Shown in pieces: positions 48,001 to 57,862 of a stretch of DNA of 64,000 nt (position 1 is its first letter; each line of letters opens with the position of its first letter). The notes beneath the pieces are model-generated. The model was given only the letters and a program-made list of their open reading frames with translations, made no database searches and was not told the DNA's origin. The position numbers were made by a program, and so were the translations under genes. This DNA is from Globodera rostochiensis (lineage: Eukaryota > Nematoda > Chromadorea > Rhabditida > Heteroderidae). The DNA lies in assembly GCA_018350325.1 (NCBI GenBank), contig JAEVLN010000017.1, positions 1,512,666 to 1,576,665 of the forward strand. The letters run 5' to 3'.

Positions 48001-48521
48001 TCGATTGACGAAATTTTTTCGAGATCTTCGAGAATAGATTTCGAGATTTATTGAGATTCTCGATCGAAGAAATTTTTCCGAGATCTTCGAGAGTATTGAT
48101 TCGAGATTTATTGAGATCCTCGATCGAAATCTCGATTGAAGAAATTTTCCCGAAATTCTCGATTGACGAAATTTTTTCGAGCCACTGATCTCGAAAGAGT
48201 CTCGATTGTTTAATTTTTTTCGAGATTCTCGACCGGTCCTCAAGTCCTTGCTCTACTAGTTAGGAGCCATATCTTTCTACCCTCTGCAACAACAAAAAAA
48301 AAACGCAATTTTTCATAGAATTTCCCCATTAAGCAACAGTCTTTATGCGTTCTCCTCCATTCCAGGTGACTTTCCATGACGTGGACACAACGCGTGGGGC
48401 CATCGGCAAAATAACGTTCCAGTTTATGTGCAATTCGTGCCGCGGAGAGCGCGGGGTGGCACGCTGTTATCGTGGCAGAGCGTACTGTGTGGTGTGTTGC
48501 GGGCATGCGGAATGCGACTGA
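45057..48521 (+). CDS. C2H2/C2HC zinc-finger protein with a Cys-rich C-terminal domain
   Basis: Six exons: 45057-45258, 46506-46693, about 46956-47210, about 47554-47756, about 47809-47955 and 48366-48521. The N-terminus is Ser/Asp-rich. Finger 1 spans the first intron (CPNCSSKFMSMEM joined to LDLHQNNCH). Finger 2 is CDVCDKLCASPKGVAIHKCK followed by AH. Finger 3 spans the second intron (NCSVCDYRAKFPSTLKIHQR then SH). A Ser/Gln/Arg-rich disordered stretch with an acidic patch (ETDDDDDDIMLVD) follows. The end is compact: FQFMCNSCRGERGVARCYRG, RAYCVVCCGHAECD, with seven cysteines in about 30 residues. A nuclear, nucleic-acid-binding role is inferred from the fingers. The family of the C-terminal domain is not recognised. 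The start follows an ATTCAG acceptor near 45016. Confidence 0.8.
45340..46500. repeat. Repeat-rich first intron of the zinc-finger gene
   Basis: Two GC-rich palindromes (45555-45580 and 45707-45730), a poly-T/A tract, a tRNA-like B-box (GGTTCGATTCCCC on the minus strand near 45962) and the GACTGAGTCTGGCC array at 46066-46178 fill the intron. No independent gene seen. Confidence 0.7.
46066..46178. repeat. Tandem array CTGAGTCTGGCCATCTGAGT, about 46-bp super-unit
   Basis: Repeats of CTGAGTCTGG separated by CCATC, GCAAA and CCGA in a fixed order give a super-unit of roughly 46 bp repeated about twice, with partial copies. It is intronic. Confidence 0.85.
47977..48256. mobile_element. GAGATCTCGA foldback, 280 bp, zinc-finger intron
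   Basis: Left end TAGAGCGAGAACGATCGAGA; right end GACCGGTCCTCAAGTCCTTG then CTCTA. It is an expanded copy with several tandem GATTCTCGATCGA/ATTTTTTCGAGATC units. It lies immediately after a GTAAGT donor in the last intron. Confidence 0.85.
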
Positions 48522-49079
48522 GGCGCATGCGGACCCGCCGATGGGCTGGATAAGGCTTCTTATTGTTTTTTTGAAATCTTGTTAATTTTTGGGATTTAGT
48601 TTTTATGCATTTCTTCGTAACTTGTCGAATATTTTTTGTAGTTTTGCTTAATGCGAATTGAAAAAATAAATTGGAATTTATTGAAAAAAGGTCAAAAAGG
48701 TTGGATATTGTCTACAAATCTTTAATTGAGCTTCTCGATCGGTCGACCAATGTTTGCCAAGATTTTCATAGAAAGACTACCCACATCGATCGAGAACACG
48801 CCTGTGCCAACATTAAATTTGTTCACATTTTGAAGAAAGTGATCAGACATTTAACTATTTCAATGCCGGGCCACACATATCGGCGGTTGAAAGCTTTGAA
48901 TTGCCCTTAATGCGGTCGAGAGTCGAGACTAGTCGATGGCATAATAAAGTGCAAATTTTTGCGGCCTCAAAGAATATAAATACGCGCACTTTGGGCATTT
49001 AAATCGTAGCAAAAATAAATTTATATTTAATATTCTTTCAATTCCCTCGACTTTTATTCTTCCGAATTTTCCCCTAAAA
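48522..49079. other. Zinc-finger 3' flank, then the start of duplication copy 2
   Basis: The 3' UTR of the zinc-finger gene runs to about 48674. The inverted duplication begins there and includes the shared 5' flank of the small secreted-protein gene (TATAAATACGCGCACTT near 48978, possibly promoter). No separate gene supported. Confidence 0.5.
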
Positions 49080-49891
49080 ATGCGCAACTCATCCATCAAC
49101 AATTTCCTCTTTTTGGCCTTCATTTTGGCCATGCTCATAATTGAGATTAAAATGGAAGCGCCCAAGGGGAACGTTGCCAAACCGGGGGGAGCCGAGCCGC
49201 GCGGACTTTTACAAAAAACCAAAACTGATTTTAGGTATGAAACTTCGCGGAGGGCGCGGCAAAAGAGACGTTTTGGGCAACGCCGGGGGCGATGTTGGCG
49301 GATGAGACCATCCAATTGACTCCACATAGTCAGTGTCCGATAAATTAAATAATTCAAATTAAAATGAATTAATTTATTTTCTCATTTCAGTCATTATGTT
49401 GACACTAATTAAATAATTCAAATTAAAATGAATTAATTTATTTTCTAATTTCAGTGATTATATTGACACTAATTAAATAATTCAAATTAAAATGAATTAA
49501 TTTATTTTCTCATTTCAGTCATTATGTTGACACTAATTAAATAATTCAAATTAAAATGAATTAATTTATTTTCTCATTTTAGTGATTATGTTGACACTAA
49601 TTAAATAATTCAAATTCAAATTAAAATGAATTAATTTATTTTCTAATTTCAGTGATTATGTTGACACTAATTAATAATTTAAATTAAATTAAAAATGAAT
49701 TAATTTATTTTCTAATTTCAGTGATTATATTGACACTAATTAAATAATTCAAATTCAAATTAAAATGAATTAATTTAGTTTCTAATTTCAGTGATTATGT
49801 TGACACAATGTTCAAAGAAGCCAATTGGCTCGCTGGTGTGGCCAGAAAAAACGGCTGGGTGCATTACGGAGTGCCCGCTGGACGCCGCTAA
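49080..49891 (+). pseudogene. Small secreted protein gene, copy 2, with exon loss and a stop
   Basis: Exon 1 has the same signal peptide (MRNSSINNFLFLAFILAMLI). The roughly 190 bp that hold exon 2 in copy 1 are missing, so exon 1 runs straight through GLLQKTKTDF towards exon 3 in another frame. In the frame used by copy 1, exon 3 has a TGA where copy 1 has TGG (GGW). The last exon, after the minisatellite, is uninterrupted: DYVDTMFKEANWLAGVARKN, GWVHYGVPAGRR, stop at 49889. It could still make a different secreted 79-residue peptide from the read-through frame ending at 49319. The protein is not recognised. The breaks complement those of copy 1. Confidence 0.55.
49335..49800 (+). repeat. Intronic minisatellite, about 65 bp x 7
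   Basis: About seven units contain TTAAATAATTCAAATTAAAA, TGAATTAATTTATTTTCT and ATTTCAGTGATTATGTTGAC. Each unit ends in a usable-looking 3' splice site; only the last is followed by the terminal exon. Copy 1 has three units. Confidence 0.9.
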
Positions 49892-50035
49892 GGGCCAAAA
49901 TCGTCGGCATTTTCGGGAAATTTGAAATTAATCATTTATTTTCGGGATTGAATATTCTTTGTAGCTGTTAGATTATTTCATTTGATTATTTACTTTACTT
50001 TCTTTATTTTTGATAAATTAGTAATTTAATTGATT

Positions 50036-50438
50036 GTTGAAGTAACCAAATAAACAACAACATATTTTGTTAATTATGGAATATGATCATTTACTGTTAA
50101 GAATCATTTACAATTGATGGTTAAATATAGGGTAACACGGGACTTTTGGGAAAACCCGGGTCCTAAGGGAGGTTTTGAAGGAATTTTGAAAAACAGGGAA
50201 TTTCAGTCCGAGGGTTGACATTTCAGTACTGGTCTCAGTCCCGTGCCACCCGACTTAAATAGACAAGCAGTAAAAAATTGAACATTTCGATTCTCAGTTT
50301 GTGAACAATGGCCCAACGGTTGGCGTTTTGCGTTTAAACATTTTTTTGTAAGCATTCCGGTAATTTTCGCTTAATAAAAATAGTTTTTAAGAAAAAAAAA
50401 ATAACAAAAATTCAATTATTTATATTTAACATTTTTTG
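50036..50438. other. AT-rich spacer before the receptor gene
   Basis: No gene seen. It contains a short GGGACTTTTGGGAAAACCCG / CAGTCCCGTGCCACCCG patch (50130-50250) that may be a degraded MITE. The original stop of the receptor gene lies near 50416. Confidence 0.45.
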
Positions 50439-50446
50439 GTATATAC

Positions 50447-51339
50447 CAGGGATGGTCGGAATTCCGATTTCCGACTTTCCGATTTCCGATTCCAACTTTT
50501 TTGGGGTCGGAATTCCGATTTCCGATTTCCGAAATTTTTTGAGACCCCGGAATTCCGAGTTCCGATTTCCGAAAATTTGAGCAAAAAGTCGGAAATTTTC
50601 GGAAAAATCGATAATTTTTCGGACCACTTTTCTTAACAAATCTCATTAGATCTTCAAAAAAAATTTCCGGCGGCGCCTATCGGCACCGCCGGACCTCTCC
50701 CATTCTCATAGAAACTTCAAAAAATTACAGTTTTTTAAAATTTTTGGGTGCAAATTTCTTAACAAATAATGAGGCAAACATTCAAAAATTTTCTCGGCGT
50801 CGCCTAGCGGCACCGCCGAACCCCTCCACCTCCCCAGTCCCAATCCCGGTTGAACCGGGATAAAAATTCAACCCCTAAAAAGGTCATTTTTGAGCTAGAT
50901 TTCCAATTGATGGTGGTTTAGTGGTGAGTTGTAGGGAGTTGCGGGATTGATTGGTTGGAGTTCAGATCCCCGACGTTCAAATTATTTTTCCCGATTTGTC
51001 ACATCTATGCTGTGGGAAACAATTTTTTAAATTTTTCACGATTAAAATCTTTTTGATGACAATTTCGAAATTTCTTTTCCCCTTCTAAAATTATTTTGTT
51101 GAGCGGAGAAGGGGGGTATCGGCGGTGCCGATAGGCGCCGCCGAGAAAAATTTTTAAAAATAGGCCAATTTTGGTAAGAAAATTTTTCCGATTTCCGACT
51201 TTTTTGGGGTCGGAATTCCGGTTTCCGATTTCCGAAAAATTTTGAGACCCCGGAATTCCGATTTCCGAAAAATTTTAAGGCCTCGGAATTCCGATTTCCG
51301 ACTTCCGAAATTTTTTGAGGTCGTCAGCTCCCATCCCTG
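50447..51339. mobile_element. hAT-like element, 893 bp, TSD GTATATAC, in the receptor tail
   Basis: The ends are CAGGGATGG and CCATCCCTG, with the 8-bp duplication GTATATAC at 50439-50446 and 51340-51347. Both ends carry arrays of GGAATTCCGATTTCCGA. The middle holds three GC-rich palindromes (50668, 50793 and 51119) and a tRNA-like segment with A-box TGGTTTAGTGG (near 50926) and a B-box-like GAGTTCAGATCCCC. No transposase. Confidence 0.95.
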
Positions 51340-53328
51340 GTATATACCTCAACATGAGAATTGGCGCTCCGCTAGCAGAAGCCCAGATCGGCACACAAGT
51401 AACAATTCCAATCATTATGCTTGTAATATTGTTCATTATGTACAATTGGTCTGCACTTTTGGCATTGTTGTCCAATATTTTGGTGATTAAACTGAGAATT
51501 ATAGATATAATTTGGTTACGGGCAACCGAAGCGATCAGCCAGCCGATCAAAATCACCAATAATAACAGAAAAACTGAGCGAAGCATTTTTCGCATTGACA
51601 GATCAGAACCTAAAAATTAATTAGGTAAAATAATGTTGATCATAGGGCCCAGCAATGAATGACCCAAAATCACTTTTATGGGTTTTCTTATGCGCTTAAA
51701 ACGAATATGTAACTTAAAATTTTAGCGCGCTCAACTTTTAAACCGTTTAAAAATTGCAAAAAAAAAATGGATATTTTTGACCAAAATTTGTGTCTTCCTG
51801 TGGACCAATCGCAACAAATTTAGTATCAATCGACAGATCTTGACAAATACAGAACTGCTTCATTTGAATTTCGATTGAAATTTTTTGAATGGAATAGAAA
51901 TTTATGTAAAAAAGAAATATAAAAGATTATTAGGTTATCTACTTTTTTGCCTCTATTTTAACCACTAATTGGAAAAGATGCTAATTTACATTTAAACGGT
52001 TCAAAAACAGTTTAAAGGTCGAGCGCGAATTTTAAGTTACATATTCGTTTTTAGCGCATAAGACATTCGTTTCTGGGCCCTATGATCAACATTTTCCTTT
52101 AACTAATAATTGGTTTAGTTGTCGGGTTGGCATTCCACCGCCTAATTTGTAAGAGAAATTTAATGAATTTTAAATTAAATTGTTTAATGTCGTTTAACAA
52201 AATCCCCCGATTTTTTCTTTAAAATGATTAGTTGTTTTATATACTGCTTATGGATGCCAATTGATTTGATTTTTTTTGTTGCAGTTTAAAATGGCGCCAT
52301 AAAATTAGTCCAAAAATTGCGACATAATTGAAGACGCACAACGAGAGAATAATTAAAGAGGGCATTTTGTTCATAACATCCGAGTAAAGGCCGCTGTTGC
52401 AATAAATCATTCTTAAAAATAAATTAAAATATATTTAAAATTAAAATTTAAGATGCTAATCGGAAATACTTTTTTACCTTTCAAATGCCAGGTTGATAGT
52501 TGTTAGGACATTGAACACATTAAACGCCATCAAAATACCGAAAAAAGTGCATAAAAGCGAAGCGATCAGAGAAAAACGACGAACCGTCGAGATTCTGATC
52601 CAATTCATTCTTAAATGCAAAATGTAAAATAAAAATACAGAATTCAAAAATGAATTAGCTCACTCGATCGGAAACAGAACGATCAACAATCGCTCGGCCG
52701 AGATCAAATAAAGTGCCAAAAAAGAGGCATACGACGCTACGGTGGATGCCACAAGTGTGCCAAAGCAGATACGGTAGTCGACAGAGCTGTACTGTAAAAT
52801 GTGGGCAATTAAATTTGTGATGAAAGGAGAGACGACGAAAAGTTGGCAGAGGGAATCAAAAGCGATCAGCCAATTGCACACTTTGTGGTCCTTTCTTAAT
52901 TTATGTTTTTAATATTTTGATAATTTTTTTAAATTCTTACATTTTGGTAAATGTGATCAGAACCAATGAAATGTTGAAGATGATTGAGAACATAGCGAAT
53001 ATTCCTGGCACGGTTACATATAGCAAAATGGTTGACCAAAAGCCCATATTGTTCGCGATGATAATATTTCTCATATAATTGACCGACTAAAAATGTTTAA
53101 TTAAATTAAAATTTGAATAAAATAAAATAAATTTACCTCCACTTTAACAGCAATCGTTTGGTAAGAGCATTTTGCAACTGTTAATTGGTGAATCATTGAA
53201 CTGAAAATCCATTCAATCAATGAGAAATTTTTGACAGTGTCCAAAAGTTCGAATTTTGTCGTCAAATTACTGGCATCAAATTTAGCCGTGATCGTGATGT
53301 TCAAAAAATCGCAGATTTCACCGGACAT
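51275..53328 (-). CDS. 7TM chemoreceptor-like GPCR with a transposon-derived C-terminus
   Basis: The start is the ATG at 53328. Exons join in frame at about 53328-53137, 53088-52942, 52894-52670, 52608-52480, 52417-52243 and 51610-51275. The N-terminus is extracellular (MSGEICDFLNITITAKFDAS), with N-glycosylation-type NIT and NLT. Hydrophobic segments include WSTILLYVTVPGIFAMFSII, LIAFDSLCQLFVVSPFITNL, SFLALYLISAERLLIVLFPI (an ER-L variant of the DRY region), FSLIASLLCTFFGILMAFNV, MPSLIILSLCVFNYVAIFGL and VFLLLLVILIGWLIASVA, then PIWASASGAPILML as TM7. The layout fits nematode chemosensory GPCRs; the subfamily cannot be assigned. After LMLRYIP the frame enters the 893-bp element and stops at 51275. 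Without the element the tail would have been RYIPKNVKYK. Confidence 0.75.
51632..52093. mobile_element. MITE with long inverted arms inside a receptor intron
   Basis: The ends AATGTTGATCATAGGGCCCA and TGGGCCCTATGATCAACATT are perfect inverted repeats. Further inside, AACGAATATGTAACTTAAAA is matched in inverted orientation by TTTTAAGTTACATATTCGTT, followed by GCGC.C blocks. The loop is AT-rich with no coding signal. It sits in the intron between TM5 and TM6. Confidence 0.9.
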
Positions 53329-54893
53329 TTTTTGTAATTTTATGAAAATAAAATAAATTAATAATGATTATTAGATTCCGGACAATAAAATTTGTGAACA
53401 AAATCATTCAAAATTCACGAAGCGGGAAAATCAAAATTAGACCAAATTTTTTTGGTCTGCTATTTCGTTTATTTGTTTGGATATTCCAAAGTGTTGGTTC
53501 ATTCAAATGAAATTTTCAAAATTAAAATTGGAAATAAAAAATTTGTTGCGGTGGAGGAAAGAAAGTAAATCCTCTTGAAGGTAAATGCACCATTTTGTGC
53601 GTTGGCATTTGTAATTATGTAGGTAAATGTGATTTTTGACTCGTGTTCAAATTCAAATTCAACAAATAAACTACGCATTTCTTAGTATCCAATCTAGCCA
53701 ATTTCTTTATCTTTAATGCCAATGCCAATTCTGCGATTCATTCGACCAAATTCGCGAAAGCACCTGCCAATTTTAAAACTGTTAATTAAATTTTCTAATC
53801 ATTATGTAATCAAACAAAGGAATAATTTTTGTTTTTTTGTAATTAGACATTTGTTTGGGCAAAAATTAAAATAAGCATTTCGAATTATTGAACTAAAATT
53901 CTTTAATTAAAAAAATTAATTATTGACATCAAATGTTGCCGCAACGGGGGAAAAAAGCTAAAAAACAACGGAAAAACTTATTTTTTATTTTAATAAATAT
54001 TGATTGAAATATTCACATGATTTATTTTAAAAATTATTTTGAATTTGTATTTTTTGCCGCGGCCTCCTTAAGCCCATTTTAAGCTTTTAGGGAGGGGAGG
54101 GGGGGGGGGGAGGCGGTGCCGATAGGCGCCGCCGAGAAAATTTTGAATTTTTGACTAAATTTTGTTAAAAAAGGTCCAAAACTGCAGAAAATTAGCCATT
54201 TTTAGGCTTTTAGTGGCGGCCCAGCTTTGGGTTTTTGAGACATTTTGATTGGGCGCCGACGAAATGACAACATTTTTTGACTTGAACTTTTTTTGTTTGT
54301 AATAATTTGATGTTAGTTAATTAATTGATGAAGGAATATGAATTATGCATACGAAAATGCCCCTTTTCTTACGAATTATAAATCCGTTATTTTATTAAAT
54401 TGGGCTTCAATGGAATTTAGCAAACAAAATTCTCTTGACTCAATTTGCCAAAGCACCTGCCATTATCAAAATGCCAATGTAATTAATTAAATGTTTGTTA
54501 GCCAATCATTATGCCATTCTGACATGCGTCTAATGGGACGGAGACAAATGGCAACACAGCAAGCAATGCACCGCCGAAAGCACCTAAAATTTGAAAATCA
54601 AAGACCTTCGGCGCCCAAAATTTTGAAAAAAGAATTGGAAATGCCAGAATTTAACAAAAAGTTGGGTGGGTACTTTTCTAGTTTATTCGGCACTTCTTTA
54701 GACTACTTCACGACAGAATTTTTGTGGAAAAAATATTTTTGGATGAAAAGACAAAAGGGTCTCTTCCCTCTATGGTTTTGCGAGCCCTGTGGTCGTGAAA
54801 ATTGTCGGCTTCCCATTTTAAAGAAGTGCCCGTTTATTCTTATAATTAGTGATGGCATCGATATGCTCCAAAATGGCAAATTTTGCATATATA

Positions 54894-54993
54894 CCGTATA
54901 TACTCTTTTAATCCCCCATGGGGGATTATTTTCCAACCTACTCAGAGGATGGAGGATTATTAGAGGTTGGGGGGATTAAAAGAGTATATACGG
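54894..54993. mobile_element. CCGTATATACTC foldback MITE, 100 bp
   Basis: The ends CCGTATATACTCTTTTAATC and GATTAAAAGAGTATATACGG are perfect inverted repeats flanked by TA. The left arm continues into CCCCCATGGGGGATTAT. Related to 42388-43285 and to the 54-bp palindrome at 37487. Outside, ATATGCTCCAAAATGGCAAA is duplicated on both sides (54871 and 55003). Confidence 0.9.
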
Positions 54994-55774
54994 TATATGC
55001 TCCAAAATGGCAAATATGCATCAAAAAAGGCCAAAATATGCCGAAATCTTCACCGAAAATTGCAGCACTTTTGGTGCACTAATTTGCCTAATAGGTACTT
55101 AATTTTTTTTTTTTTTTAACGTCTAATTAAATAGATTTAGCTTTTCTCGCGTATTATTTTAGTTTTTTAAAAAAGTTGAAAATTTTGAACCAATCGGTTT
55201 CAACCGCCAGCCTAATTCATCGCCATCCAGAGCGTCAGCCATTTGTTGGACGGCTTACCGGATGTTTTGTCAATGGACTTTTCGTCAATGGACCTTTTGT
55301 CAATAAATGAAACTTTAAATATTTGGGACAATCTCAACGTTTCTTTATCGACGTATTTTGTTGGCGTTTTTGTATTAGACAATCAATATGACACAACAAA
55401 TAATATTAAAATATGTTTTTTGGTACAAAAATGGGAAGTGACATCAAAAGAGAGGAAAATAAAAATATGAATGAGATGAAATGAAATGCGAAGAATGGTC
55501 AAAGGTTATTTATGGACTTGGATGGGTTTGACAATCAAAAAGGTGAACAACAAATGAGGTTAATTAGGGATCCCGACAACAAATGAGGTTAATTCGGGAT
55601 CCCGAGACTTATCGCATCAATCAATATTTTTCTGACGAATTGAAATGCAATTTTTGTATGCCAGTTCCCCCGCGGTGTTCTTCAGCCTATCATCCGCCAA
55701 CGCATTGATTGATCACATTGGCTTCGATCAATTCAATCATGAATGTACATACGATTGATGTTCATGGTTGGACA

Positions 55775-55934
55775 CAGGGGTGTGCACGGATACGAATTTT
55801 TGTATCCGTATCCGTCCGTCCTCGAAATCTCATATCCGTTATCCGTCCGTATCCGTGACCTTCCAAAATCCCATATCCGTTATCCGTCCGTATCCGGATA
55901 TATCCGGATATCCAGATGTCCGTGCACACGCCTG
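55775..55934. mobile_element. hAT-like MITE, 160 bp, TSD GTTGGACA
   Basis: The ends CAGGGGTGTGCACGGATA and CCGTGCACACGCCTG are inverted. The 8-bp duplication GTTGGACA lies at 55767-55774 and 55935-55942. The core is an array of CCGTTATCCGTCCGTATCC. Confidence 0.95.
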
Positions 55935-57862
55935 GTTGGACATTTTTTTGAGCCTACTTTTGGAACTTCCGGTTCTACAATTTGATCGACAGAATCCGTT
56001 AGTCTTCTCGTCCATGGCAGCAGGTCCAAGCCCAAAGTCAGCATAATTTATAGACACGCTCCATGTAGAACTGTTCCAAAAACGCTTCACGTAACATTCC
56101 AAAATTGTAACTAAATTTGTTTTATTAGTATATAAGTGAGGCTTGAAGCATGCGTAGCCCCCATTTACGCAATTCCATTCAATTAAAATGTGGTTTTTCA
56201 AATGCTCAATTTGTCCAGAAAATAGAATATAATTATTTTAGTTTTGTGAAATTTTGATTATCTTTCATAGATTTATTCTTTTTGTTTGAATCCAATTCAA
56301 AATATTAAGCAAAATTAAGCGATGAAAGTGAAAGGCTACCCAAATTATTTTAATTTAAAACTATTTAAATTATATTCATTTGTGCACTTTGAATAAATAA
56401 TTAACCATTTTGCGATGGAATAAAAAGATATGATCATTTTTGATCACAAAATTTTATGTAATGAGCAAAAACATTTCTGATTGGCGGTTTTGCTGAATTG
56501 GATGTGCTTTTAGTGTACATATAATTCATATTATTCATTGAAAATATGGAAGAAGCAGTGAACGATAAAGTTGTGTCCATTTATGTTAATTGATTTGCAC
56601 AATTATTGGAAAAACTTCCATATTTTGGTATGGATAGGCTTTTTTGTGGCATAATTCATATGAAAAGTGAAAGAAATTGCTTATTTAATAAAACATAATA
56701 AGACTTTAATAATTGTTTATAGCCATTCTTTTTTTCGATTTAGAGCGAATTTGTAATTAGGGCAGGGCTGTTGGCGATATGAAATTTATCGAATCAAAAC
56801 TCTTACAAGGACAAGGATTAATTATGAATCTTGCAAAATAAAAATTGGGTTTTTGTGTTCTTAAAATGGCTAGAAGAATAAAAGGATAATTTTTACGCCT
56901 TCATTAATTAAAATAATATATTTATTAATTTGGGAATTTTCAAATTTGAAAATTAAAACCGTTGGGCATATCTCATCATAAATTATGAAAATGTTGATTA
57001 GAAGAGAATCGATCGGTAAATTAGAATTTAATAACCCCATAATAACAAAGCGGAAAGACGAAAGTACAACTCGGATCAAACGCCGAATTTGGGCAATGCC
57101 CGAAAAGTTTGGCACACAATATTAAATGAAATTAATGAACGAAAAAATAAATGAAACGATGAATGTCAGGATCGAAAAAAATGGGGATGGCACTGGCACG
57201 CTCAGGCGGGATCAAATGGCCAAATTAGTCGTCAAAAAGGCGCCAAAAGGTTTCCATCCGTTTATAAAAGAGACTTTTCGCTTTTTTAAATTTGTATTTT
57301 GTTACTGAATATTATGAACTAAATGGCATGCAATGCTTAAGAAAAATAGCGTGCCTATTTATGACGATTTCTAAAACATTTTGCCAAATTTAGAAAAGCG
57401 TTTTTGGCTTTTGAATCCAATTCCTGTTATTGAAATGAATGGGAACGAATCTGAAAGTTCGATTCTCGACCAATTTAGAAAAGGAACTTTGATGAATTCT
57501 TTTCGTTCTTTAGTTAAAAATTAATTAATTCGCTTGAAAATGATCCTACAAATTCACACAAATGTTGCCGTGCCCATTCCACTCAACGCACATTAACATT
57601 TAAGTGTCAATTATCAGGCTACAATTCAACAGAGCCAAAAACGGGCAAAAAGGCCATGGAATTTCTTTTAAGCAATTAGCTTCTCGTCTCTTTTCATCAT
57701 TTACATTTGAATTTCTTACATTTAAATTTTTAAATTAGTCCAATATTTTAAATTTGCATAAATATTGTGAGCTTCCTAACAAATAAATGTTTTTTATGAT
57801 CTTTAAAATGCCCAGAAAAAATTGTCATTTATAGTCGGCCGAAAAACTTCACAAAAAGAGAC

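Larger units (their letters stand above)
48675..50035. repeat. Inverted segmental duplication, copy 2
   Basis: Reverse complement of 11936-14165 apart from indels. It contains the unoccupied target site of the hAT-like element (one TCTTTGAA, here as TTCAAAGA near 49812) and a longer intronic minisatellite. The two arms are about 34.5 kb apart and enclose UGGT, mks-5 and the zinc-finger gene. Confidence 0.9.
53329..57862. other. Gene-poor intergenic region with MITEs
   Basis: No gene supported in 4.5 kb. Known items are the GC palindrome with poly-G at 54090-54136, the 100-bp CCGTATATACTC foldback (54894-54993) and the hAT-like MITE at 55775-55934. A GGTTAATTCGGGATCCCGA/GGTTAATTAGGGATCCCGA direct duplication lies at 55556-55610. 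The longest plus frame (54491-54979) starts in AT-rich spacer and runs into repeat. Confidence 0.5.

Noticed and set aside
51315..51620. Plus-strand 101-codon frame
   Set aside because: Antisense shadow of the last exon of the minus-strand receptor, which has continuous hydrophobic segments and matching splice sites.
54491..54979. 162-codon plus-strand open frame
   Set aside because: The second half runs through a MITE and a repeat (CTCTATGGTTTT) seen in other introns. The first half shows no domain or gene-like context.
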